In this document: piece by piece, positions 40,777 to 48,814 of the stretch
Layout: each line of letters opens with the position of its first letter
Position numbering within the stretch: position 1 is the stretch's first letter
Origin: Azotosporobacter soli
GTDB taxonomy: Bacteria; Bacillota; Negativicutes; SG130
Length of the DNA: 64,000 bases
Direction: 5' to 3'
Assembly: GCF_030542965.1 (NCBI RefSeq)
Contig: NZ_JAUAOA010000014.1
Span: 1 to 64,000, forward strand
Program-made: the position numbers and the translations under genes
Notes under the pieces: generated by a model
What the model was told of the DNA's origin: nothing
The model's input: only the letters and a program-made list of their open reading frames with translations
The model's database searches: none

Positions 40777-41019
40777 ATGAATTCAAAAAAGACAAGCAAT
40801 CGTGTCGGGAGCCTTGCTGGACAAGTGTTGCAAAATCAACATTCCAGCGCAATTCAACGACAACTTGCTGGAAGCGCGTTGGCGCAGCGGCAAGGAAGCA
40901 AACAGACTGGCGGGGGCATGGAAGATGTTGCGTCAAAGGTGTTGAACAGTCCGAAATACAATGACACCACAAAAGAATTAGCGGGTAGCGTTCTTGCGCA
41001 ATCAAATCGGAAGCGGTAA
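40777..41019 (+). CDS. Small basic repeat-like protein
   Basis: An 80-residue protein with two related halves: 'NRVGSLAGQVLQNQHSSAIQRQLAGSALAQR' and 'EDVASKVLNSPKYNDTTKELAGSVLAQSNRKR'. Each half has the pattern '(A/G)S..(A).VL......S......LAGS.LAQ', so it looks like an internal duplication. Proteins of this short, basic type occur widely as orphans. GAGGAGGTGAAAGC lies before ATG 40777. A terminator overlaps the stop. Function unknown. Confidence 0.75.
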   Translation: MNSKKTSNRVGSLAGQVLQNQHSSAIQRQLAGSALAQRQGSKQTGGGMEDVASKVLNSPKYNDTTKELAGSVLAQSNRKR

Positions 41020-41051
41020 ATAAAAGCAGGCCTTTGGGTCTGCTTTTATTT
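41019..41051 (+). terminator. Rho-independent terminator
   Basis: AATAAAAGCAG pairs with CTGCTTTTATT, T-rich behind. Confidence 0.8.
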
Positions 41052-41071
41052 ACTCAAATATCCATAATTGG

Positions 41072-41195
41072 AGATGTCGCAATGTTTTTTTGATGATGAT
41101 GAACGAACAAAATAGTAAAGTAAAGGCAAGGAGATGGTTACATGTATGTGATATATGACAAGGCAAAAATGCCGCTTCGATTAAGGGGCGGATAG
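41072..41195 (+). pseudogene. Remnant of a second rtcB: 5' region and first codons
   Basis: The stretch aligns with the region upstream of rtcB and its first codons (about 35430-35530): GTCGCAA, a T-run, ATGATG, then CAAAATAGTAAAGTA, CAAGGAG and CATGTATGT. The reading frame from ATG 41142 gives MYVIYDKAKMPLRLRGG and stops, against MYVMYNKQKNKYPIKVW in rtcB. The rest of the gene is absent. The divergence in codons suggests an old paralogue rather than a fresh copy. The shared untranslated part marks bases likely to matter for rtcB expression. Confidence 0.65.
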
Positions 41196-41247
41196 GAACG
41201 GAAAGCGTAAAGTCTTGAATGGAAAATTACAATTTTGGAGGATGGTT

Positions 41248-42159
41248 ATGATTATCAGAAGAAGAAAGATAAGAAAAGCGGAGAAGTATTTAAATGAATT
41301 TGCAGAAGGTTGTGAAATTACGGTAGCATTGACGGATATTGAAAATCATCGTGCTAGATTAATAGCATGTGGATTTGATGCTCAAATTCAAGTAGGGGAT
41401 CGTGTTTGTCCGGCAGCTGTTTTTGGTCCAGTGACAAAATTCAATTCAGAGGGGAGGGATGTAGTTCGAAGAGATTTACCAATGGAAACGGCGTATCGAT
41501 TGCAGGATTGGAGTATCACTGATTGGCATGGACAGGAACATAGTGGTACGGCTTATGTTCCATATCAGCGATATCCAAGAGAGCGAATTGCTCCTTTAGG
41601 ATATGAACTGACCGTAATGGAAAATACGATGCACAATAAACTGATTACATCCGAGTTTATCGCTGTTCGGCCGGAGAATATGGATGCCATTAAAATTATG
41701 ATTAACCTGTTTCTTGAACTCTTCGGCGAGTGCGAAATACTTACGCATAACCTTGTTCCAAATATAAGAGGTAATATTCGAAGGCTTCAATGGGAAATGA
41801 TACCGCCGGGAGATTACCCATGGGAACGGATAAGAGGTAGAATTAATGCAGAAACAGAGCATGTTCGAAGAAATAGAAGAGCAATGCTGAGCCGATTTGA
41901 AACGATAAATAATTATGGACCGAATTGCATTGCAATAGGCCGCGCCGGCTTTAAAGGGTATGTTGCGTTTTGTTTTAGTGATAAAAACATTAATATTTTG
42001 GAAAGCTCATACCCTGATAACGCTACATATATATTTGATGATAGTTGGGAGCAATTAACTCAGTTAACAAAAAAGCAAATCATTACAGAAAATCTTGCTC
42101 GTGCTAGAGTGGTCCATAATAGAGAGTGGGAACAACAGATTATGCGACTATTGCAGTAG
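41248..42159 (+). CDS. Hypothetical protein
   Basis: A 303-residue soluble protein. The N-terminus is basic ('IIRRRKIRKAEKYLNEFAEGCEITVALTDIENHRARL'). A beta-rich stretch follows ('GDRVCPAAVFGPVTKFNSEGRDVVRRDLPMETAYRLQDWSITDWHGQEHSGTAYVPYQRYPRERI'), then a mixed C-terminal part ('YGPNCIAIGRAGFKGYVAFCFSDKNINILESSYPDNATYIFDDSWEQL'). The tail 'GYVAF.F......LES..PDNATYIF..' recurs in orphan proteins of restriction and defence islands, but I cannot name a domain. TTGGAGGA lies six bases before ATG 41248. It follows the rtcB remnant directly. Confidence 0.65.
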   Translation: MIIRRRKIRKAEKYLNEFAEGCEITVALTDIENHRARLIACGFDAQIQVGDRVCPAAVFGPVTKFNSEGRDVVRRDLPMETAYRLQDWSITDWHGQEHSGTAYVPYQRYPRERIAPLGYELTVMENTMHNKLITSEFIAVRPENMDAIKIMINLFLELFGECEILTHNLVPNIRGNIRRLQWEMIPPGDYPWERIRGRINAETEHVRRNRRAMLSRFETINNYGPNCIAIGRAGFKGYVAFCFSDKNINILESSYPDNATYIFDDSWEQLTQLTKKQIITENLARARVVHNREWEQQIMRLLQ

Positions 42160-42185
42160 TATACGCTGTTGATCATGTGAGATTT

Positions 42186-42236
42186 AAAAAGCAATGCTTC
42201 AGTAAATCCTGCCATTTACTGAAGCATTGCTTTTTG
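42186..42236 (+). terminator. Very strong Rho-independent terminator
   Basis: A 21-bp stem: AAAAAGCAATGCTTCAGTAA and its complement TTACTGAAGCATTGCTTTTT around CCTGCC. It separates the orphan genes from the restriction operon. Confidence 0.9.
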
Positions 42237-42432
42237 AAAAATAAATATATAGAAGTAAATTTTGACAGGCATAAATCGTCATTTAAAAGACAAACCGAAT
42301 AAATTCACAAATGGGAAGGTAATTTATATATTGAACGCCAATATAATATTACCATAATGCTTACAAGCATAAATGATTTGCAGCGATCAAGTGATAACGG
42401 AATTGGGCATAAATTACGCAGGAGGTCTCGGC

Positions 42433-45400
42433 ATGAGTAAGGGCAACTTTGAGTTTTTAAAAGAGCAATGGCCAATACTAGCGCAGCTAGGGGCTTTAGC
42501 TGAAAAAAATATAAAAGAAGACTCTAACACCACACTGATTAAGTTGGGGATGTTTGCCGAGACTTTGGTCAAGTATATGTTTGCGTATGACAATTTAGAA
42601 GAACCATCTGATGGGCGGTTAGCCAGTAGGATTATGATATTAAAACGAAATGATCTTATAACGGGAGATATCTGCGACGTATTCTATGCGCTGCGTACGA
42701 AGCGTAATGTAGCGGCTCATGAAGTGTACACATCAGAGACGGATGCACGGCGGTTAACAAAATTGGCATATAAACTAGCGGTTTGGTTTATGCAGACATA
42801 TGGGGATTGGAAATTCGAGCCGCAAGCCTATGTCGAACCTACATTGCAATCTGCTGCGGACAAAATTGCGCAACTGGAAAATGAAAAAAATGAACTGACG
42901 AAAGCCTATGAAGATGAAAATAAAAAACTGAAAGAAACATTGGACTTATTGAAGGTGCAGGCGACTGCGGAAACTAGCAAACAGCGAAAGGAAAAATCAA
43001 AATACGCGGCAAAGTTTTTTCATCTTGACGAAACCGAGACGCGGAAAATCATCGACGAAAAATTGCGCGTAGCTGGTTGGGAAGTCGATACGGATACGTT
43101 GCGTTACTCGAACGGCACTCGCCCGGTGAAAAATAAAAACATGGCGATTGCCGAGTGGCCGACTGATTCGCGTAAGGGAAATCATGGCCGCGCCGACTAT
43201 GCGCTGTTCGTCGGGTTGAAGCTGGTCGGGATTGTCGAAGCGAAGCGTGCCATCAGGGATGTCGCGGCTGACCTGGGACAGAGCAAGGATTATGCGCGTT
43301 TTATCAAAAAAGAACACCTGCAATATGTCTGCGGAAAATGGGACGATGGCTATGTACCTTTCTTGTTTTCCACTAATGGTCGCGACTATTTAAAACAGCT
43401 TGAGACCAAATCGGGCATATGGTTTCTTGATGCCAGGCAGGTGACGAATCATGCCAAAGCGCTGCAAGGCTGGTACACGCCGGAAGGGCTAGCGAAGCTG
43501 CTCGAGTTTGATGAGCAGGAAGCCAATGCACGGTTAAAACGGGAAGACACCGACTACTTAAGCAGCAAGACCGGTCTCGCGCTGCGCGAATACCAGATCA
43601 AGGCGATCGAAGCGATCGAAGCGGCGATCGAAGACGGCCGGCGCAGCGTCTTAATCGCGATGGCGACCGGCACCGGCAAGACGCGGACCATCGTCGGCAT
43701 CCTGTACCGCTTGCTGAAAGCCAAACGCTTCAAACGCATCCTGTTCCTCGTCGATCGCAAAGCCTTGGGCAACCAAGCAGAAGACACGTTTAAGGAAGTC
43801 GTCATCGAGGGTTTGGAAAAGTTTTATGACATTTATGACATCAAAGGAATTGAAGATATCAAGCCGGAACCGGAAACGAAGATTCATATTTCCACCGTGC
43901 AGGGGATGGTGCGTCGGGTGCTGTGCAGCGAGGAACTGGCCGACGCTCCGAAGGTCGACGATTATGACTGCATCGTGATCGACGAGGCGCATCGCGGCTA
44001 TATCTTGGACAAGGAAATGGGCGAAGTCGAGTTGGAAGTCCGCGACCAGAGCGACTATGTCAGCAAATACACCCAGGTCATCGAATATTTTGACGCGCTG
44101 AAAATTGCGCTGACTGCGACGCCGGCGCTACATACCAAAGCGCTGTTCGGCGAGCCGGTCTATAAATACAGCTATCGCGAAGCGGTAATCGACGGCTATC
44201 TGGTGGACCATGAACCGCCGCACCAACTGACGACGCAGTTGAAGGACGACGGCATCAAATTTGCCAAGGGCGAATCGGTGGATACCTATGACATGGCCAG
44301 CGGCACGGTCGTTACGATTGACGACCTGCCGGACGAACTGAACTTTGACATTGAAAGCTTCAATAAACGGGTGATCAACGAAAACTTCAACCGCGTCGTG
44401 CTGGCGGAAATCGCGCAAGACATCGACCCGGAAGGCGACGCCAAGACGCTGATTTTTGCTGCCACTGATGCCCATGCCGACATGATCGTCGCGCTGTTGA
44501 AGGAAATTTACGGTGATATGGGCCTTGATGTCTGCGATGACGCGATCCAAAAGATCACCGGTTCGCTGAAAGATCCGCTGCTGGCGATCAAACAGTTTAA
44601 AAACGAGCAATACCCGAATATTGCGGTCACGGTCGATCTGCTGTCCACCGGGATCGACGTGCCGAAAATTTGCAACCTGGTCTTCTTGCGCCGCGTCAAA
44701 TCGCGGATTCTGTATGAGCAAATGCTCGGCCGGGCGACGCGTCTGTGCGGCGAGATTGGCAAGACGCATTTTACGATTTATGATGCGGTCGGATTGTACG
44801 AAGTGCTCGAAGACGCCAGCAACATGAAGCCGGTGGTGAAAAACGTCAGCGTCGACTTTGCCACGCTGGTCGATGAGCTGACTAGCTATTCGACGCCGGA
44901 ACAAAAACAGGCGGCGCTTGAGCAAATTATTGCCAAGCTGCAACGCAAGAAGCGCCAGCTTGACGACGCACAGCTGGCGCAGTTCCGCCATCTGGCGGGC
45001 GGCCAGACGCCGGACGAATTAATCCAGCATATTAAGCTCGGCAGCCTGGACAGTGTGATCCGCGAGCTGGGCGAACGGGTGCAGCTGATCGACTTCCTCG
45101 ACCGCAAAGCCGGCGGCAGTAACGGCATCGTCATATCGACCCATGCGGATGTATTGACCGGCCATGGCCGCGGCTACGGTGTCAGGGAAACGCGCCCGGA
45201 AGACTATATCGAGAGCTTCAGCCGCTATATCAAAGAAAACCTGAATAAGATTCCGGCGCTGGAAATCGTCTGCACGCGGCCGAAGGAACTGACGCGCCAG
45301 GCGCTGAAAGAACTGAAGATTGAACTGGACCTGCAGGGCTATAATGAAATGAACCTCAACACCGCCTGGCGCAGCTTGAAAAATGAAGACATCGCCGCCG

Positions 45401-45696
45401 ACATCATCAGCTTCATCCGCCAACAGGCGCTGGGCAGGGCGCTCTTAAACCATGAACAGCGGGTGAAAAACGCGGTGGGCAAAGTAAAACAGCTGCGCCC
45501 CTGGACCAAGATCCAGCTGGGCTGGCTGGAGCGGATCGAAAAACAGTTGCTGCTCGAGAGCGTCATCGATAAACACATTTTCAACGCCGGCGCATTTAAG
45601 AGCCAGGGCGGCTTTGCCAAGATTGACAAAATCTTTGCCGGGCAGCTGGACCAAGTGATCGACGAGATCAATGAACATTTGTATGAAGTGGGCTAG
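42433..45696 (+). CDS. hsdR: Type I restriction enzyme R subunit with N-terminal DUF4145 domain
   Basis: A 1,087-residue protein. Residues about 1-130 are a DUF4145 domain ('LRTKRNVAAHEVYTSETDARRLTKLAYKLAVWF'), followed by a coiled coil (about 145-185). The nuclease core comes next ('HGRADYALFVGLKLVGIVEAKRAIRD', the D...ExK site), then SF2 helicase motifs ('VLIAMATGTGKTRTIVGILY', 'DCIVIDEAHRGYI', 'IALTATPALHTKALFG') and an EcoEI-type C-terminal domain. It cuts DNA after ATP-driven translocation in complex with HsdM and HsdS. AGGAGG lies before ATG 42433. The first about 600 bp are AT-rich against a GC-richer rest, a sign that the DUF4145 part was joined later. Confidence 0.93.
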   Translation: MSKGNFEFLKEQWPILAQLGALAEKNIKEDSNTTLIKLGMFAETLVKYMFAYDNLEEPSDGRLASRIMILKRNDLITGDICDVFYALRTKRNVAAHEVYTSETDARRLTKLAYKLAVWFMQTYGDWKFEPQAYVEPTLQSAADKIAQLENEKNELTKAYEDENKKLKETLDLLKVQATAETSKQRKEKSKYAAKFFHLDETETRKIIDEKLRVAGWEVDTDTLRYSNGTRPVKNKNMAIAEWPTDSRKGNHGRADYALFVGLKLVGIVEAKRAIRDVAADLGQSKDYARFIKKEHLQYVCGKWDDGYVPFLFSTNGRDYLKQLETKSGIWFLDARQVTNHAKALQGWYTPEGLAKLLEFDEQEANARLKREDTDYLSSKTGLALREYQIKAIEAIEAAIEDGRRSVLIAMATGTGKTRTIVGILYRLLKAKRFKRILFLVDRKALGNQAEDTFKEVVIEGLEKFYDIYDIKGIEDIKPEPETKIHISTVQGMVRRVLCSEELADAPKVDDYDCIVIDEAHRGYILDKEMGEVELEVRDQSDYVSKYTQVIEYFDALKIALTATPALHTKALFGEPVYKYSYREAVIDGYLVDHEPPHQLTTQLKDDGIKFAKGESVDTYDMASGTVVTIDDLPDELNFDIESFNKRVINENFNRVVLAEIAQDIDPEGDAKTLIFAATDAHADMIVALLKEIYGDMGLDVCDDAIQKITGSLKDPLLAIKQFKNEQYPNIAVTVDLLSTGIDVPKICNLVFLRRVKSRILYEQMLGRATRLCGEIGKTHFTIYDAVGLYEVLEDASNMKPVVKNVSVDFATLVDELTSYSTPEQKQAALEQIIAKLQRKKRQLDDAQLAQFRHLAGGQTPDELIQHIKLGSLDSVIRELGERVQLIDFLDRKAGGSNGIVISTHADVLTGHGRGYGVRETRPEDYIESFSRYIKENLNKIPALEIVCTRPKELTRQALKELKIELDLQGYNEMNLNTAWRSLKNEDIAADIISFIRQQALGRALLNHEQRVKNAVGKVKQLRPWTKIQLGWLERIEKQLLLESVIDKHIFNAGAFKSQGGFAKIDKIFAGQLDQVIDEINEHLYEVG

Positions 45697-45791
45697 TTAA
45701 CGATGCTATAATGAAAAGACCCTGGCGATGCAAAGCCGCGTTGCCGGGTTCTTTTCCGGTTAGGAAGCTATGAAATAAGGATGGATACAAC

Positions 45792-47210
45792 ATGAACAAT
45801 GCGGAAATCGTCGCCAAACTCTGGAATCTGTGCAATGTGTTGCGCGATGACGGAATCACCTATCATCAATACGTCAGCGAGCTGACTTATATCTTGTTTT
45901 TGAAAATGGCCAAGGAGACTGAAACCGAAGAATCGATTCCGGCCGACTATCGTTGGGACAAGCTGGCGGCCAAAGAAGGCGTCGAACTGAAAGCGTTCTA
46001 TCGCCGCCTGCTGCTCGACCTGGGCGAGCACAGCCAGGGGAGGATTCGGCAAATTTATGCCGGTGCAAATTCCAACATTGATGAGCCGAAAAATCTGGAA
46101 AAGATCATCAAATCGATCGACGCGCTCGATTGGTACAGCGCCAAGGAAGAAGGCCTAGGCAACCTTTACGAAGGATTGCTGGAGAAAAACGCTAACGAGA
46201 AAAAATCCGGTGCCGGGCAATATTTCACGCCGCGGCCGCTGATCAATGTGATGGTCCAGCTGCTCGATCCGCAGCCGGGCGAGCGCTGCAACGACCCGGC
46301 TTGCGGCACGTTCGGCTTCATGATTGCCGCCGATCAGCACATAAAAAACCGCACCGACAAGCTGTTCGACCTGCCGGAGGCGGCGCAGGAGTTTCAACGC
46401 AAGCAAGCGTTCAGCGGCGTCGAGCTAGTCCACGACACGCACCGTCTGGCGCTGATGAATGCAATGCTGCACGACATCGACGGCGACATTTTGCTCGGCG
46501 ATACGCTGTCCAGCCTCGGCGCAAAGTGCAAGGATTATGACGTGGTGCTGACCAATCCGCCGTTCGGCACCAAGCAGGGCGGCGAGCGGGCGACGCGCGA
46601 CGACCTTGTCTATCTGACGTCCAACAAGCAGCTGAACTTCTTGCAGCACATTTACCGTTCGCTGAAACGAAGCGGCCAGGCCCGAGCCGCGGTCGTCTTG
46701 CCGGACAACGTGCTGTTCCAGGACAACGACGGCCAAAACATCCGCGCCGACCTGATGGACAAGTGCGACCTGCACACGATCCTCCGATTGCCGACCGGCA
46801 TCTTTTACGCGCAGGGAGTCAAGACCAACGTCCTGTTCTTCACCCGCGGCAAGACCGAGAAGGACAACACGAAAGAAGTCTGGTTCTACGACCTGCGGAC
46901 CAACATGCAAAACTTCGGCAAGACCAATCCGCTGAGCGAAGCGCATTTTGCAGACTTCATCACCGCTTATACCGCCGCCGACCGCGGCGCAGTGCAGGAC
47001 GAACGCTGGAATAAATTTACGCGTGACGAAATCGCCGCCAAGGCCAACAGTCTCGACCTCGGCCTGATCCGCGACGCCAGCATCGTCGACTACGAAGACC
47101 TGCAAGATCCGATCAGTAGCGGCGAAGAAATCGCCGACCAGCTGGAAGAAGCGATCGATCTGATCCGCAGCGTCGTCAAGGAACTGAAACATTTGGGCGG
47201 TGGCCGGTAA
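45792..47210 (+). CDS. hsdM: Type I restriction-modification methyltransferase subunit
   Basis: A 472-residue N6-adenine methyltransferase. The N-terminal helical domain 'LWNLCNVLRDDGITYHQYVSELTYILFLKMAKE' is followed by 'GAGQYFTPRPLINVMVQLLDPQPGERCNDPACGTFGFMI' (SAM motif I as DPACGTFGF) and 'DVVLTNPPFGTKQGG' (catalytic NPPF). With HsdS it methylates host sites and with HsdR it forms the restriction complex. Ribosome site AATAAGGATGG is weak, so it may depend on readthrough from hsdR 95 bp upstream. Its stop overlaps the hsdS start by one base. Confidence 0.95.
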   Translation: MNNAEIVAKLWNLCNVLRDDGITYHQYVSELTYILFLKMAKETETEESIPADYRWDKLAAKEGVELKAFYRRLLLDLGEHSQGRIRQIYAGANSNIDEPKNLEKIIKSIDALDWYSAKEEGLGNLYEGLLEKNANEKKSGAGQYFTPRPLINVMVQLLDPQPGERCNDPACGTFGFMIAADQHIKNRTDKLFDLPEAAQEFQRKQAFSGVELVHDTHRLALMNAMLHDIDGDILLGDTLSSLGAKCKDYDVVLTNPPFGTKQGGERATRDDLVYLTSNKQLNFLQHIYRSLKRSGQARAAVVLPDNVLFQDNDGQNIRADLMDKCDLHTILRLPTGIFYAQGVKTNVLFFTRGKTEKDNTKEVWFYDLRTNMQNFGKTNPLSEAHFADFITAYTAADRGAVQDERWNKFTRDEIAAKANSLDLGLIRDASIVDYEDLQDPISSGEEIADQLEEAIDLIRSVVKELKHLGGGR

Positions 47211-48604
47211 TGGCGAAGAATCAGGCATTATCACTGGAGGAAAAACTGGAGCAGGCGCTGGTGAAGAGTGAAGAACAACCATATGAAATATCGGCAAATT
47301 GGTGCTGGATAAAAATGGACTCATTGATAGAACTCATTTCAGGAAGAGACTTGCCCATATCTGATTGTAATGATGAAAAAAAAGGCATTCCTTATATTTT
47401 AGGTGCTAGCAATATAGCCAATGGCGATTTTTTTGTCAATAGATGGACACAAAAACCATCTGTTCTCGGGTTACAAGGTGATGTTCTTCTTTCTGTGAAA
47501 GGTACTGTAGGTAAAATTGCGTTGCTAAATGAAGAGAAAATTCATCTTAGTCGACAAATCATGTCATTAAGAGCAAAAAAATCGATATATAATTTGTTTC
47601 TAATGCATTTTTTGAATACCTATATTGGGAAACTAAATGAAGTGTCAAGAGGCTTGATACCTGGTGTATCGAGAGTTGATATTTTAAGTATAGCAGTACC
47701 GCTCCCGCCAATTAGTGAGCAATACCGACTTGTGGAAAAAATCGAATCCCTGTTCAGCAAGCTTGACCGCGCCAAGGAACTCGCGCAAACGGCGCTGGAT
47801 TCATTCGCCAGCCGCAAAGCCGCGATCCTGCATCAGGCGTTTTCCGGCGAGCTGACGCGGAAGTGGCGGGAGGAGAATGGAGTATTTGATGTTGATAAAG
47901 AAATCGATGAACAGGAGTCTTTTAATATTAAAATCCCTGATAGTTGGGAATGGACTGAAGTTAGTAAGATTGGGAAGGTAAAAGGGGGGAAAAGATTACC
48001 AAAAGGTGAAAAATTAGTGAAATTTGATACGGGCTTTCCGTATATTAAAGCAGGTGACTTAAAGAACGGAACCGTTTTATATAATAATGTTGAATATATA
48101 ACAGAAGAGATTAGAAGTAAAATTAAAAACTATACGGTAAAAGAAAATGATGTTTATATCACGATTGTTGGAGCTTGTATTGGGGATGTCGGAGTGGTTC
48201 CAGCAGAGATGGATGGCGCAAATCTTACAGAAAACGCTGCAAAAATAACGGATCTCAAATGTGATAGTAAATATTTGGCGTTGGCATTGAGTAGTAATTT
48301 ATTGCAAGCGCAAATCAAAAATAGCATTGCTTCTGCAACGCTTGGGAAATTATCATTGCAGAATATAAACAAAATTACAGTCCCTCTTCCAGGAACAAGA
48401 GAACAGCAAGAAATCGTTCGCATTCTCGATCACCTGCTGGAAAACGAGCAAACAGCCAGCGAACTGTGCGACGTGATCGAGCGAATCGAGCAGCTAAAAA
48501 AAGCGATCCTGGCCCGCGCGTTTCGCGGCGAGCTGGGGACGAACGATCCGGCGGAGGAGAGTGCGCTGGAATTGTTGAAAACCGTGCTGCAGGAGCGCGA
48601 CTAA
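47210..48604 (+). CDS. hsdS: Type I restriction-modification specificity subunit
   Basis: A 464-residue protein with two target-recognition domains (residues about 20-160 and 230-400). Each is followed by a conserved helical spacer: 'LVEKIESLFSKLDRAKELAQTALDSFASRKAAILHQAFSGELTRKWR' and 'EIVRILDHLLENEQTASELCDVIERIEQLKKAILARAFRGELG'. It chooses the bipartite DNA target for HsdM/HsdR. The two recognition domains are AT-rich while the spacers are GC-richer like hsdM, a clear mosaic that reflects domain swapping between alleles. The ATG lies in the TAATG of the hsdM stop. Confidence 0.95.
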   Translation: MAKNQALSLEEKLEQALVKSEEQPYEISANWCWIKMDSLIELISGRDLPISDCNDEKKGIPYILGASNIANGDFFVNRWTQKPSVLGLQGDVLLSVKGTVGKIALLNEEKIHLSRQIMSLRAKKSIYNLFLMHFLNTYIGKLNEVSRGLIPGVSRVDILSIAVPLPPISEQYRLVEKIESLFSKLDRAKELAQTALDSFASRKAAILHQAFSGELTRKWREENGVFDVDKEIDEQESFNIKIPDSWEWTEVSKIGKVKGGKRLPKGEKLVKFDTGFPYIKAGDLKNGTVLYNNVEYITEEIRSKIKNYTVKENDVYITIVGACIGDVGVVPAEMDGANLTENAAKITDLKCDSKYLALALSSNLLQAQIKNSIASATLGKLSLQNINKITVPLPGTREQQEIVRILDHLLENEQTASELCDVIERIEQLKKAILARAFRGELGTNDPAEESALELLKTVLQERD

Positions 48605-48814
48605 AACATACATGCAAGAAAAAGGACGTAGCTACGGAGCGAGAAGCGCTTCGACGGGCTGCGTCCTTTGCTGCGTATAGTGGAAGACATAAAATGTAAT
48701 TCGTGGGAACAAAGTGGGAAGGGATAGGACGAAAGGTGTAGAAAGTATATTGTGATAAAGCGTTACAAGCTCGACGATAACAGGCTGAATCGTGAGAGGA
48801 AAGGACTAGATCAA

